Shown here: positions 23,590 through 31,907 of the stretch, piece by piece
Numbering within the stretch: the stretch's first letter is position 1
How the letters are laid out: the number at the start of each line of letters is the position of its first letter
From: Myxococcales bacterium
GTDB lineage: Bacteria > Myxococcota_A > Polyangia > Haliangiales > Haliangiaceae
DNA: 32,232 nucleotides
Direction: 5' to 3'
Assembly: GCA_011526095.1 (NCBI GenBank)
Contig: WYBA01000468.1
Span: forward strand, 1-32,232
The notes under the pieces: generated by a model
Told to the model about the DNA's origin: nothing
The model's input: the letters and a program-made list of their open reading frames with translations, nothing else
Database searches by the model: none
Program-made: the position numbers and the translations under genes

Positions 23590-24282
23590 ATGAAGCCCTC
23601 GCGCCTGCTGCTCGCCGCCCTGGCCCTGGCCGCCCCCGCCTGCGAGTCGTCGAAGCCGTCGTCGAAGCCGGCACCCGAGACGAGCGCGGCCTCGCCGAAG
23701 GAGGCGCCTGCCGCCGACGGCGCGAAGCCGGCCGCGGGCGCGAAGCCGGCGGCGGGCGCGGCGCCCGCGGCGGTGCAGGTCGATGCTAGCTTCGCCGGCA
23801 TGTGGGACCTCCCGATCAAGACGCTCGACGGCAAGCCGACCACCCTCGGCGCGTTCAAGGGCAAGGCGGTGCTCGTGGTCAACGTCGCGTCGCAGTGCGG
23901 CCTGACCCCGCAGTACACCCAGCTCGAGGCGCTGCAGAAGCAGTACGCGGACAAGGGGTTCACCGTCGTCGGCTTCCCGTGCAACCAGTTCGGCGGGCAG
24001 GAGCCGGGCTCGGCCGAGGAGATCGCCGAGTTCTGCTCCACCCAGTACGGCGTGACGTTCCCGATGATGGAGAAGATCGAGGTCAACGGCGCCGGGAGGC
24101 ACCCGGTGTACCAGGCGCTCACGCCGATCGCGGACGCGAGCGGCCACACCGGCGACATCCGGTGGAACTTCGAGAAGTTCCTGATCTCGGCGGACGGGAC
24201 GAAGGTGACGCGGTTCTCGCCGAAGACCAAGCCGGATGATCCGACGGTGATCGCGGCGCTGGAAGCGGCGCTGCCGAAGTGA
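23590..24282 (+). CDS. Glutathione peroxidase-family lipoprotein
   Basis: 230 aa. The signal peptide ends in APAC (Cys18), followed by a Lys/Pro/Ala linker (about 20-62). The peroxidase domain has Cys103 in NVASQCGLTPQY, FPCNQFGGQEPGS with Gln137, and Trp192-Asn193 in RWNFEKFL, the usual catalytic tetrad. Cys149 (EFCSTQYGV) sits where thioredoxin-dependent members keep the resolving cysteine, so thioredoxin-like reductants are more likely than glutathione. The peroxidatic residue is cysteine (TGC), not selenocysteine. Membrane-anchored periplasmic peroxide defence is inferred. The upstream open frame is antisense to the radical SAM gene, so the ATG at 23590 is the start. A repeat array begins 33 bases after the stop. 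Confidence 0.93.
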   Translation: MKPSRLLLAALALAAPACESSKPSSKPAPETSAASPKEAPAADGAKPAAGAKPAAGAAPAAVQVDASFAGMWDLPIKTLDGKPTTLGAFKGKAVLVVNVASQCGLTPQYTQLEALQKQYADKGFTVVGFPCNQFGGQEPGSAEEIAEFCSTQYGVTFPMMEKIEVNGAGRHPVYQALTPIADASGHTGDIRWNFEKFLISADGTKVTRFSPKTKPDDPTVIAALEAALPK

Positions 24283-24314
24283 TGCGTGGGGAGGCGCGGC
24301 GCCGGGGCGGCTGA

Positions 24315-24473
24315 CCGCTGTCCGCTGCCGCCTTCCGCTGCCGCCTGCCGCTGCCGCCTGCCGCTGCCGCCTGCCGCTGCCGCCTGCCGCCTGCCGCTGC
24401 CGCCTGCCGCTGCCGCCTGCCGCTTTCCGTTGCCGCTTTCCGCTGCCGCTTTCCGCTGCCGCTTTCCGCTGCC
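24315..24473. repeat. Left GC-rich micro-repeat array (CCGCTG / CCGCCTG / CCGCTTT units)
   Basis: About 160 bp made of 6- and 7-base words combined into 13-bp units: first CCGCTGCCGCCTG several times, then CCGCTTTCCGCTG three to four times. A 13-bp unit does not keep a reading frame, so it is not coding. The same hexamer (as CGGCAG) recurs in the opposite orientation at 25019-25209, beyond the small gene at 24689. Confidence 0.9.
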
Positions 24474-24496
24474 GGCGCCGCGCTCCGGGGCCGAGG

Positions 24497-24669
24497 CTCG
24501 TCCCCCGCGGCGCGCGGCCGGGCTCACCCTTCGCGCGCCCCGCGCACCGAACCGCGCCGAGCGCGCGAACGGTCGGGAGACCGCCGGCGTCGGGCCCTGC
24601 GCTCGTCACGGTTCGTGCGCGGTGGCGCGCGGGCGGGTGAGAGCCCGGCCGCGCACCGCGGGGGGCGGG
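24497..24669 (+). ncRNA. Long imperfect hairpin (about 63 bp) in the leader of the four-helix-bundle gene
   Basis: Bases 24502-24525 pair with 24641-24664 (23 of 24). Then 24526-24529 pairs with 24635-24638, 24532-24539 with 24624-24631, 24540-24547 with 24615-24622, 24549-24554 with 24609-24614, and 24558-24564 with 24599-24605. Outer bases 24497-24501 pair with 24665-24669 including two G-U pairs. The top carries a small hairpin CGGTC-GGGA-GACCG (24570-24583). The fold ends 4 bases before the AAAGGAG ribosome binding site of the gene at 24689. It may be a structured mRNA leader, a separate RNA, or a DNA hairpin; none is shown. No coding frame is convincing here. Confidence 0.6.
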
Positions 24670-24688
24670 AGCGAAAGGAGAACCGGAG

Positions 24689-25009
24689 ATGTTCGACGCA
24701 CTGGAGATCAGCCTGCAGTACCTGGAGAAGCTCACGCCGGTGGAGGCGAAGATCCGAAGGCACAGCGCCGGGCTGGCGAAGCAACTGGCAGAGGCCAGTG
24801 ACAGCATCGCGCTCAACCTCGGGGAAGGTCGGCTGCGGCGCGCTGGCGATCGGCGACATCACTACGACATCGCCGCGGGAAGCGCGAGCGAGGCGACGGT
24901 GGCCCTGAGGGTGGCAGTGGCGCGAGGACTAGTGACGAGGGACGATGTGCTCGAGGTCGAGGTGCTGCTCGACCGGGTCAGAGCGATGCTGTTCAGGCTG
25001 ACGCGATGA
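24689..25009 (+). CDS. Four-helix-bundle protein, 23S rRNA intervening-sequence (S23) family
   Basis: 106 aa. Family pattern: LEISLQYLEKLTPV in helix 1; LAKQLAEASDSIALNLGEG in helix 2; DRRHHYDIAAGSASEATVALRVAVARGLV in helix 3; EVEVLLDRVRAMLFRLTR in helix 4. The members encoded in 23S rRNA insertions and the Avd proteins of diversity-generating retroelements share this fold and are thought to bind nucleic acid. No 23S rRNA or reverse transcriptase lies nearby, so it is neither in its classic setting. AAAGGAG sits 8 bases before the ATG, the best Shine-Dalgarno of the plus-strand genes. The gene is enclosed by a long hairpin upstream and repeat arrays on both sides. Cellular function unknown. 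Confidence 0.85.
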   Translation: MFDALEISLQYLEKLTPVEAKIRRHSAGLAKQLAEASDSIALNLGEGRLRRAGDRRHHYDIAAGSASEATVALRVAVARGLVTRDDVLEVEVLLDRVRAMLFRLTR

Positions 25010-25018
25010 GCCGCGGAT

Positions 25019-25209
25019 CACCGGCAAGCGGCAGCGGCAGGCGGCAGGCGGTACCGGTCAGCGGCAAGCGGCAGCGGCAAGCGGTACCGGCAAGCGGTAC
25101 CGGCAAGCGGCAGCGGCAAGCGGCAGCGGCAGCGGCAGCGGCAAGCGGCAGCGGCAGCGGCAGCGGCCGGTAAGCGGCAGCGGTGCGCGGCTCCGGCAAG
25201 CGGCTGCGG
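25019..25209. repeat. Right GC-rich micro-repeat array (CGGCAG / CGGCAAG / CGGTAC units)
   Basis: About 190 bp of interleaved 6- and 7-base words: CGGCAG, CGGCAAG and CGGTAC. Its reverse complement consists of CTGCCG and CTTGCCG words, matching the words of the left array at 24315-24473. The two arrays therefore form a loose inverted pair around the hairpin and the four-helix-bundle gene. It ends 3 bases before the stop of the gene read from the other side. Confidence 0.9.
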
Positions 25210-25212
25210 TGA

Positions 25213-26097
25213 CTACGGCGTCGCGCCGATCTGGATCTCGGCGAGGACGGCGTAGTGGTCGCTGGCGCACACGGCGTCGGCGCCGTCGCCGTCGCGCTCG
25301 GTCAGCGCGACCTCGCAGCGGTGGATCGTGCCGCGGCCGTCGCGCTTGCGGCTGGTGCACAGGACGTAGTCGATGCGGCGATCGATGTCGAGCGAGCGCA
25401 ACGGGCGCGTGTGCTCGTTCTCGCTCGACCAGGTGATGCCCTGGGCGGGGCCGTCGCCGGGGCCGGGCTCGCGGTGCAGGCGCAGCCACGCGTCCTGCCA
25501 GTGGGTGCGGTGGCCGTCGAGGGTGGTGAGGCCGCGCAGAAAGCGCATCTCGTCGCTGTCGGCGATCGCGTTGAAGTCGCCGCACAGGATCTGCGGCGCG
25601 TCGGTGTTGCCGCGGCCGAGGGTGCGGATCGCGTCGTCGACCGCGAGCACCTGGCGCTCGCGCGCGCGGCCGTCGTCGAGCCGGTAGTGCAGGTGCGTGG
25701 TGTGGACCCAGATCGAACCGGCGGGCGTGTCGATCTGCGCCGACAGCAGGATCCGCGCCTCGGTCGGGCGCGCCTCGGGCAGCGCGAGCGCGCGGCGCTG
25801 CAGCGGCTGGCGGCGGGTGAGGATCGCCAGGCCCTCCTCCCCCGCCGGCATGCCCACCTTGAGCGCGTCGTCGGCCCAGCGCAGCGCCGGCTCGTAGGTG
25901 GCGTGCAGGCCGAGGTGGGCGGCGAGCACGTCGGCGGTGGTCCGCCCGGCGCGCCCGTCGAGCGGCCGGACCTCCTGCAGGCACACCACGTCGGGATCGA
26001 GGGCGGCGAGCTGGCGCGCGGCGAGCGCGAGGCGGCGGTCGAGCGGCGGCTCGATGCCCCACAGGTTGAGCGTGACGACGCGCAGCCGCGTGGTCAT
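25213..26097 (-). CDS. Endonuclease/exonuclease/phosphatase family protein
   Basis: 294 aa, no signal peptide. It has the metal-dependent phosphodiesterase fold of the DNase I/exonuclease III/sphingomyelinase superfamily: TLNLWG (Asn11), VVCLQEVR (Glu42), WVHTTHLHY, ILCGDFNAIADSDE (Asp174, Asn176), DIDRRIDYVL (Asp243) and CASDHYAVLAEI (Asp280, His281). All catalytic residues are present. The substrate (DNA, lipid head group or nucleotide) cannot be read from sequence. The ATG overlaps the queD stop (ATGA), so the two are cotranslated. The stop is 4 bases from the right repeat array, but the C-terminus looks normal. Confidence 0.9.
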   Translation of the reverse strand: MTTRLRVVTLNLWGIEPPLDRRLALAARQLAALDPDVVCLQEVRPLDGRAGRTTADVLAAHLGLHATYEPALRWADDALKVGMPAGEEGLAILTRRQPLQRRALALPEARPTEARILLSAQIDTPAGSIWVHTTHLHYRLDDGRARERQVLAVDDAIRTLGRGNTDAPQILCGDFNAIADSDEMRFLRGLTTLDGHRTHWQDAWLRLHREPGPGDGPAQGITWSSENEHTRPLRSLDIDRRIDYVLCTSRKRDGRGTIHRCEVALTERDGDGADAVCASDHYAVLAEIQIGATP

Positions 26098-26459
26098 GGG
26101 GAGGACGGGCCTTTATAAACGCAGCGCGTGTCGAACGTCTCCGCGACGCGGATCTCGGCGAGGCCGGGCAGCGCCGGCGCCAGCCGGTCCCACAGCCACA
26201 TCGCGATCACCTCGCTCGTCGGGTTGTCGAGGCCGGGCAGCTCGTTGAGCAGGCGGTGGTCGAGCTGGGCGATCAGCGGCGCGACCGCGGCGTCGAGGTC
26301 GGCGTAGTCGAGCACCCAGCCGAGCTCGGGGTGGAGCGGCCCGTCGACCGCCACGGTGACGACGTAGGTGTGGCCGTGCATCCGCGCGCAGCGGTGCCCG
26401 GCCGGCACCCGGGGCAGAAAGTGCGCCGCCTCGAACCTGAGATCTTGCTCGATACGCAT
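26094..26459 (-). CDS. queD: 6-carboxytetrahydropterin synthase / PTPS family
   Basis: 121-aa T-fold enzyme that converts dihydroneopterin triphosphate in queuosine (QueD) or biopterin synthesis. Zinc ligands His13, His28 and His30 (FEAAHFLP; ARMHGHTY), active-site Cys24 (HRCARMHGH), Asp67-His68 (QLDHRLLN), NPTSEVIAMWLW and Glu107 are visible. The short length and the Cys-Ala-Arg-Met-His-Gly-His motif favour QueD over eukaryote-type PTPS. Divergent from the MFS gene across 48 bases. On the minus strand a TAGCGT hexamer lies 12 bases before the ATG. Overlaps the next gene by 4 bases. Confidence 0.92.
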   Translation of the reverse strand: MRIEQDLRFEAAHFLPRVPAGHRCARMHGHTYVVTVAVDGPLHPELGWVLDYADLDAAVAPLIAQLDHRLLNELPGLDNPTSEVIAMWLWDRLAPALPGLAEIRVAETFDTRCVYKGPSSP

Positions 26460-26471
26460 GCCGAGCCCCGC

Positions 26472-26500
26472 ACGCTAGCCCGACGGGGCCGTGCTAGCAA
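26472..26500. promoter_or_regulatory. Divergent queD/MFS control region with paired GCTAGC sites
   Basis: The 48-base gap holds two copies of the palindrome GCTAGC, at 26474-26479 and 26493-26498, with centres 19 bp apart (about two helical turns). The right one overlaps TAGCAA, a -10-like hexamer 7 bases before the MFS ATG. The left overlaps TAGCGT on the minus strand, 12 bases before queD. They may be paired -10 elements, an operator, or both. Confidence 0.35.
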
Positions 26501-26507
26501 TGTCTCG

Positions 26508-27755
26508 ATGTCCACCGCCGGCCGGTCCCGCCTCCACGCGTGGGCGGGCCTCGACCGGCGGGTGTGGGACATGGCGATCGCCCGCGCCGTCAACACGATG
26601 GGCATGTCGCTCGTGATGTCGTTCCTCGGCATCTACGTGGTCGAGGAGCGCGGCTACGCGGCGTGGCTGTACGGGCTGTGCGCGCTCGGGGCCAACGTCG
26701 GTCAGTCGCTGGCCCAGGCGTGGGCCGGCGAGCTGTCGGACCGCATCGGCCGGCGCCCGCTGATCACCGGCTCGCTCGTGCTGCGCGCCGGCGTGATCGC
26801 GCTGCTCGGCGTCCAGGTGCTGCTCGACGCGCCGCTGTGGTCGCTCGCGCTCAACTTCGTCGCGTCGAGCGCGCTGCGCGGGGGCTTCGAGCCGGTCGCC
26901 TACGCGCTGGTGTCGGACGTGTGCGCGCCGCACCAGCGGATCGCCGCGTTCGGGCTGCAGCGCATGGGCACCAACCTCGGCTGGGCGATGGGCCCGGCGC
27001 TCGGCGGGCTGCTGACGTGGTTCCTGCCCTACGGCGTGGTGTTCTTCATCGCCGGCGCCGGGCTGCTCGCCGCCGCCTGGGTGACCACGCGCGTGCCGGA
27101 GTCGCGCGCCCCGACGACGGACGCGCCGCGCGTCCGCCTGTCCGAGGCGTTCCGCGACGCGCTCGCCCAGCCCGCGCTCGTCGCGCTGCTGGTCGCGTCG
27201 TTCCTGTACTCGCTGGTCCACACCCAGCTGTTCTCCACCTTCTCGATCTACATGGCCGAGCAGCTCGGGCTGTCCAAGCTCGGGATCGGGCTGCTCTACA
27301 TGCTCAACGGCCTCGGCGTGCTGCTGCTGCAGGTCCCGGCGATCGGGATGATCCGCAGGCTCGGGCTGCACCGCGCGCTGGTGATCGCGGGCGTGCTGTT
27401 CGCCGCCGGGTTCCTGGTCGTCGGCGCGGCCGGCGGGTTCGCCGTCGCGGCGATCGCGATCGGCGTGATCACCTGCGCCGAGGTGCTGTTCGCCCCGGCG
27501 CACCAGACCGCCGCCGCCGAGACCGGCGACGCGGCGCGGCGCGGCCGCACGTTCGGCGTGGTCGGGTTCTGCCAGATGCTCGGCGTCGCGTGCGCGCCGC
27601 TGCTCGGCGGCATACTGTTCGACCAGATCGGGGACCACCATCTATGGATGTGGGGGGTGATCGCCACGCTCGCGCTGGGGCTGGCCGGCGTGCTCGCGGT
27701 GTTCGGCGCGCTGCACCGCCGGACCGCCGGAGACCGCGCCGAGACGGCCGGCTGA
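26508..27755 (+). CDS. MFS transporter (drug:H+ antiporter-like)
   Basis: 415 aa with about 12 hydrophobic segments. The loop between segments 2 and 3 carries the MFS motif GELSDRIGRRPLI, and RMGTNLGWAMGPALGGLL follows in the fourth-fifth segment region, as in the DHA1 multidrug group. The central loop (VPESRAPTTDAPRVRLSEAF) separates the two six-helix halves. The substrate is unknown. The ATG at 26508 is chosen because the upstream open frame is antisense to queD. No Shine-Dalgarno sequence; a TAGCAA hexamer precedes the ATG by 7 bases. It is followed by a 72-base gap with a weak hairpin around 27776-27800. Confidence 0.9.
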   Translation: MSTAGRSRLHAWAGLDRRVWDMAIARAVNTMGMSLVMSFLGIYVVEERGYAAWLYGLCALGANVGQSLAQAWAGELSDRIGRRPLITGSLVLRAGVIALLGVQVLLDAPLWSLALNFVASSALRGGFEPVAYALVSDVCAPHQRIAAFGLQRMGTNLGWAMGPALGGLLTWFLPYGVVFFIAGAGLLAAAWVTTRVPESRAPTTDAPRVRLSEAFRDALAQPALVALLVASFLYSLVHTQLFSTFSIYMAEQLGLSKLGIGLLYMLNGLGVLLLQVPAIGMIRRLGLHRALVIAGVLFAAGFLVVGAAGGFAVAAIAIGVITCAEVLFAPAHQTAAAETGDAARRGRTFGVVGFCQMLGVACAPLLGGILFDQIGDHHLWMWGVIATLALGLAGVLAVFGALHRRTAGDRAETAG

Positions 27756-27827
27756 CCTCGTCTGTCGGCGGGGGTCGGCGGGCGATTTCGCCGCCCGGGG
27801 CGCCGCGCTTCGCGGTAGAGGATCGAC

Positions 27828-29273
27828 ATGCACCGCTCCAGGGGGATCTTCGACGTCGTGCGGGCCGCCGCGCTGACCGCCGCCGCCGCCCTGCCCGCCT
27901 GCGGCGGCGGCGACGACGCGCCGGCCGCGCCCGACGCGCAGACGCCGCCGCCGGCGTGGCGCGCCGACCTGCCGCCGTCGTCCGTGCTCGGCGATCGCCG
28001 GGGCCTCGAGCCCGCGCGCGGCATCATCCACCTCCACTCGCCGTACTCGCACGACGCGTGCGACGGCGAGCCGCGCGACGAGGACACCGGCGAGCCCGAC
28101 GAGGCGTGCCTGGCCGACCTGCGCGCCGCGCTGTGCGCGACCCGCCAGGACTTCGCCGCGCTGTCCGACCACGACGACTCGATGGCCGGCGAGGCGTTCG
28201 AGACGCTGTTCTCGGTGCGAGGGGACGACGAGCTGATCGATCTCGGCGCCGGACCGATCGCCTCGCGGATGACGTGCGACGACGGCCACGAGGTGCTGAT
28301 CACCGTCGGCGGCGAGAACCCGCTGATGCCGATCATGCTCGACCGCCACGTCGACGGCGACGCGCCCGCGCGCCACGACACGTACAACGCCGACACGCCC
28401 GAGGCGGTCGCGGCGATGCGCGCCGCCGGCGCGACGATCTGGATCCCGCACACCGAGGGCCGCACCACCGAGGAGCTGGTCGCGCTCCAGCCCGACGGGA
28501 TCGAGATCTACCAGCTCCACGCCAACATCGATCCCGACATCCGCGAGGAGCTGCTCGGGCTCGACCGCTCCGGCGCGATCACCGCGGTCGTGCAGTTCGC
28601 CGACACCGGCGACCTGCAGCTCGAGCCGGACCTGGCCCTCTTGTCGTTCGTCGAGCCCAACGCGCCGTCGCTGGCGCGGTGGGACGACCTGCTCGGCCTG
28701 GGCCTGCACGTCGCCGGCTCCGGCGGCACCGACGCCCACCAGAACGCGCTGCCGATCGTCCTGCGCGACGGCGAGCGCGGCGACTCGTACCGCCGGATGC
28801 TGCGGTGGTTCGCCAACATCGCGCTCGCGACGGACCGCCGCGATCCGGTCGCGATCGAGGAGGCGGTGCGGCGCGGCCGCAGCTTCGTCGCGTTCGAGCT
28901 GATGGGCACGCCGGTCGGGTTCGACGTCCACGCGAGCTGCGACGGCGACGCGATCGCCGAGCTCGGCGACACGGTCGCGCCGACCGCCGGTTGCACGCTC
29001 CACGTCACCGTGCCGACGATCCACGAGCTGTCGCCGATGCTGCCGGCGCCGGTGATCGCGGCGCGCGTGCTGCGGGTCACGGCGAGCGGGGCGACCGAGG
29101 TCGCGACCAGCGACGGCGAGGCGATGGAGGTCGCGCTCGACGTCGCGGGCGCCTACCGCGTCGAGGTCGAGATCGAGCCGCGCCACCTCGCGCCGTACCT
29201 GGGCCGCCTCGACCCGGCGATGGCCGAGCGGCGGGTGCCGTGGATCTACGGCAACCCGATCTACGTGGAGTAG
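27828..29273 (+). CDS. PHP-domain metal-dependent phosphoesterase lipoprotein
   Basis: 481 aa. The signal peptide ends in ALPAC (Cys25), followed by a GGGDD and Pro/Ala linker. The PHP-type metal sites are HLHSPYSHDA (His68, His70, His75), SDHDD (Asp114, His115), IPHTEG (His208), QLHANID (His231) and GSGGTDAHQN (Asp302, His304). The C-terminal about 140 residues are a beta-rich domain (VGFDVHASCDG onward) as in proteins that display a PHP core outside the cytoplasm. The substrate is not known; phosphoesters in the periplasm or outside are an inference. AGAGGA lies 5 bases before the ATG. The next gene starts 3 bases after the stop, so they form an operon. Confidence 0.85.
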   Translation: MHRSRGIFDVVRAAALTAAAALPACGGGDDAPAAPDAQTPPPAWRADLPPSSVLGDRRGLEPARGIIHLHSPYSHDACDGEPRDEDTGEPDEACLADLRAALCATRQDFAALSDHDDSMAGEAFETLFSVRGDDELIDLGAGPIASRMTCDDGHEVLITVGGENPLMPIMLDRHVDGDAPARHDTYNADTPEAVAAMRAAGATIWIPHTEGRTTEELVALQPDGIEIYQLHANIDPDIREELLGLDRSGAITAVVQFADTGDLQLEPDLALLSFVEPNAPSLARWDDLLGLGLHVAGSGGTDAHQNALPIVLRDGERGDSYRRMLRWFANIALATDRRDPVAIEEAVRRGRSFVAFELMGTPVGFDVHASCDGDAIAELGDTVAPTAGCTLHVTVPTIHELSPMLPAPVIAARVLRVTASGATEVATSDGEAMEVALDVAGAYRVEVEIEPRHLAPYLGRLDPAMAERRVPWIYGNPIYVE

Positions 29274-29276
29274 GTC

Positions 29277-29795
29277 ATGCTGATCCGCATGCGGATCGCC
29301 GCCCTCCCCGTGCTGCTCGCGCTGACCGCGTGTCCAGGCCCCTCGGGCGACTGCGACCAGGACTGGGAGTGTGCCGGCGGCCAGGTCTGCGCCAACAACC
29401 ACGCGTGCGTGCCCGAGGGCTCGACCTACCGGCTGACCGTGGCGTGGACGATGGACGGCTACCCCGCCGGGCCCGACACCTGCGCGCCGGTCGACCACCT
29501 CGAGCTGCTCGTCGAGGACACGGTCAGCGGTGACTACGCGCAGTACGCGCCGGTGCCGTGCGAGGGCGGCAGGTTCACGTTCCTCAAGCTGCCCGGCGGC
29601 TATGACCGCGCCGGCCTCGCGGTGATCGCGGGCGGCCGGCGGGTCGAGGACCACGTCGCGCCGATCTCGGCGAGCACCGGCACGGTCAGCTTCGACCTCG
29701 CGACCGCCGGCCCGCCGCCGGACGTCGACGCGGGGCCGGTCGTCGACGCCGCGCCGATCGTCGACGCGGGCGTCGACGCCGGCGTCGCTGACTGA
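29277..29795 (+). CDS. Small Cys-rich lipoprotein with Asp/Ala/Val C-terminal repeat
   Basis: 172 aa. The lipobox is LTAC (Cys19). Next is a short cysteine-rich stretch (CDQDWECAGGQVCANNHACV) resembling the Cys-rich 'CxxGQVCxNGxC' segments common in myxobacterial surface lipoproteins, then an unrecognised beta-type domain (YRLTVAWTMDG to TVSFDLATA), ending in VDAGPVVDAAPIVDAGVDAG. GGAG 6 bases before the ATG lies in the end of the PHP gene, so the two are coupled. Function unknown; it may accompany the PHP lipoprotein at the surface. Confidence 0.8.
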   Translation: MLIRMRIAALPVLLALTACPGPSGDCDQDWECAGGQVCANNHACVPEGSTYRLTVAWTMDGYPAGPDTCAPVDHLELLVEDTVSGDYAQYAPVPCEGGRFTFLKLPGGYDRAGLAVIAGGRRVEDHVAPISASTGTVSFDLATAGPPPDVDAGPVVDAAPIVDAGVDAGVAD

Positions 29796-29838
29796 CGCGC
29801 CGCCGCACGACACGCCACGCGCTGACGCGTCACGTCAC

Positions 29839-29852
29839 GCGTTGAAAAACGC
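29839..29852 (+). other. Small GAAA-tetraloop hairpin upstream of pdhA
   Basis: GCGTT pairs with AACGC around a GAAA loop. It lies 44 bases after the lipoprotein stop and 51 bases before pdhA, next to the palindrome TGACGCGTCA (29823-29832). No U tract follows. It could be part of the 3' end of the preceding transcript. Confidence 0.3.
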
Positions 29853-29888
29853 CGCGCCCGCGCGCGTGCGAGGCGATCGTGTTGTGGC

Positions 29889-29894
29889 TATCCT
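29889..29894 (+). promoter_or_regulatory. -10-like TATCCT before pdhA
   Basis: TATCCT ends 9 bases before the pdhA ATG at 29904, with no Shine-Dalgarno sequence between. The upstream TTGAAA at 29842 is too far to be its -35 box. Confidence 0.4.
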
Positions 29895-29903
29895 GCGCGC
29901 CCC

Positions 29904-30902
<999 letters not shown>

Positions 30903-30904
30903 CC

Positions 30905-31885
30905 GTGGCCGTCATCAGCTATCGCGAGGCGCTCAACCAGGCGATGCGCGAGGAGATGGAGCGCGACGAGAGCGTGTTCATCATGGGCGAGGAGGTCGGG
31001 CACTACCAGGGCGCGTACAAGGTCACCCAGGGCCTGCTCCAGCGGTTCAGCTCGCGCCGCGTCGTCGACACGCCGATCGCCGAGATGGGCTTCGCCGGCA
31101 TCGGCGTCGGCGCGGCGATGGTCGGGCTGCGCCCGATCATCGAGTTCATGACCTTCAACTTCTCGCTCGTCGCGATCGATCAGATCGTGAGCAACGCGGC
31201 GAAGATGTACCAGATGAGCGCCGGCGCGTTCCACGTGCCGATCGTGTTCCGCGGCCCCAGCGGCCCCGCCGTCCAGGTCGCGTCGCAGCACTCGCAGGCG
31301 CTCGAGTCGTTCTACGCCCACGTCCCCGGGCTCAAGGTCGTGCTGCCGTCGACGGCGTACGACGCCAAGGGCCTGCTCAAGACGGCGATCCGCGACGACA
31401 ACCCGGTCGTGTTCATGGAGGGCGAGACGCTCTACGGCACGACGTGGGAGGTGCCGGAGCAGGAGTACCTGATCCCGCTCGGCAAGGGCGACATCAAGCG
31501 CCCCGGCAAGGACGTCACGCTGGTGGCGTGGTCGAAGATGGTGTGGGTGTGCCTCGACGCGGCCAAGGCGCTCGCCGCCGAGGGCATCGAGGCCGAGGTC
31601 GTCGACCCGCGCACGCTGCGCCCGCTCGACACCGAGATCATCTGCGACTCGGTCAAGAAGACCGGGCGCTGCGTGATCGTCGAGGTCGGCTGGCCGGTCG
31701 CCGGGTTCGGCGCCGAGGTCGCCTACCAGGTCCAGCGCCAGTGCATGGACCACCTCGACGCGCCGATCGAGCGGGTGTGCTCCGACGACGTGCCGATGCC
31801 GTACGCCAAGAACCTCGAGGACGAGGTCCAGCCCCAGGTCAAGGACGTGGTCGCCGCGGTCAAGCGCGCGCTGTACCTCGCGTAG
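30905..31885 (+). CDS. pdhB: Pyruvate dehydrogenase E1 component, beta subunit
   Basis: 326 aa. The transketolase-type pyrimidine-binding domain starts AVISYREALNQAMREEMERD, with FIMGEEVGHYQGAYKVTQG and RVVDTPIAEMGFAGIGVGAAM. The C-terminal transketolase domain includes VTLVAWSKMVWVCLDAAKAL and CVIVEVGWPVAGFGAEVAY. The GTG at 30905 has AAGGAG 6 bases upstream, inside the end of pdhA; a GTG at 30899 overlapping the pdhA stop is the alternative. Upstream frame extension is antisense noise. It forms the heterotetramer with the pdhA product. Confidence 0.95.
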   Translation: MAVISYREALNQAMREEMERDESVFIMGEEVGHYQGAYKVTQGLLQRFSSRRVVDTPIAEMGFAGIGVGAAMVGLRPIIEFMTFNFSLVAIDQIVSNAAKMYQMSAGAFHVPIVFRGPSGPAVQVASQHSQALESFYAHVPGLKVVLPSTAYDAKGLLKTAIRDDNPVVFMEGETLYGTTWEVPEQEYLIPLGKGDIKRPGKDVTLVAWSKMVWVCLDAAKALAAEGIEAEVVDPRTLRPLDTEIICDSVKKTGRCVIVEVGWPVAGFGAEVAYQVQRQCMDHLDAPIERVCSDDVPMPYAKNLEDEVQPQVKDVVAAVKRALYLA

Positions 31886-31907
31886 GAACGTAGAAGGAAG
31901 ACTGACG

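Noticed and set aside
23590..24282. Selenocysteine peroxidase
   Set aside because: The catalytic position is a TGC cysteine codon, and the frame has no internal TGA.
24689..25009. A true 23S rRNA intervening sequence
   Set aside because: The flanks are a glutathione peroxidase gene and an endonuclease-family gene, with no rRNA sequence.
24315..25209. Repeat arrays as a CRISPR
   Set aside because: Units are 6-7 bp words without unique spacers, and no cas genes are present.
27756..27827. Intrinsic terminator after the MFS gene
   Set aside because: A short GGCGA/TCGCC stem is present, but pairing is weak and no T run follows, so it was not listed as a terminator.
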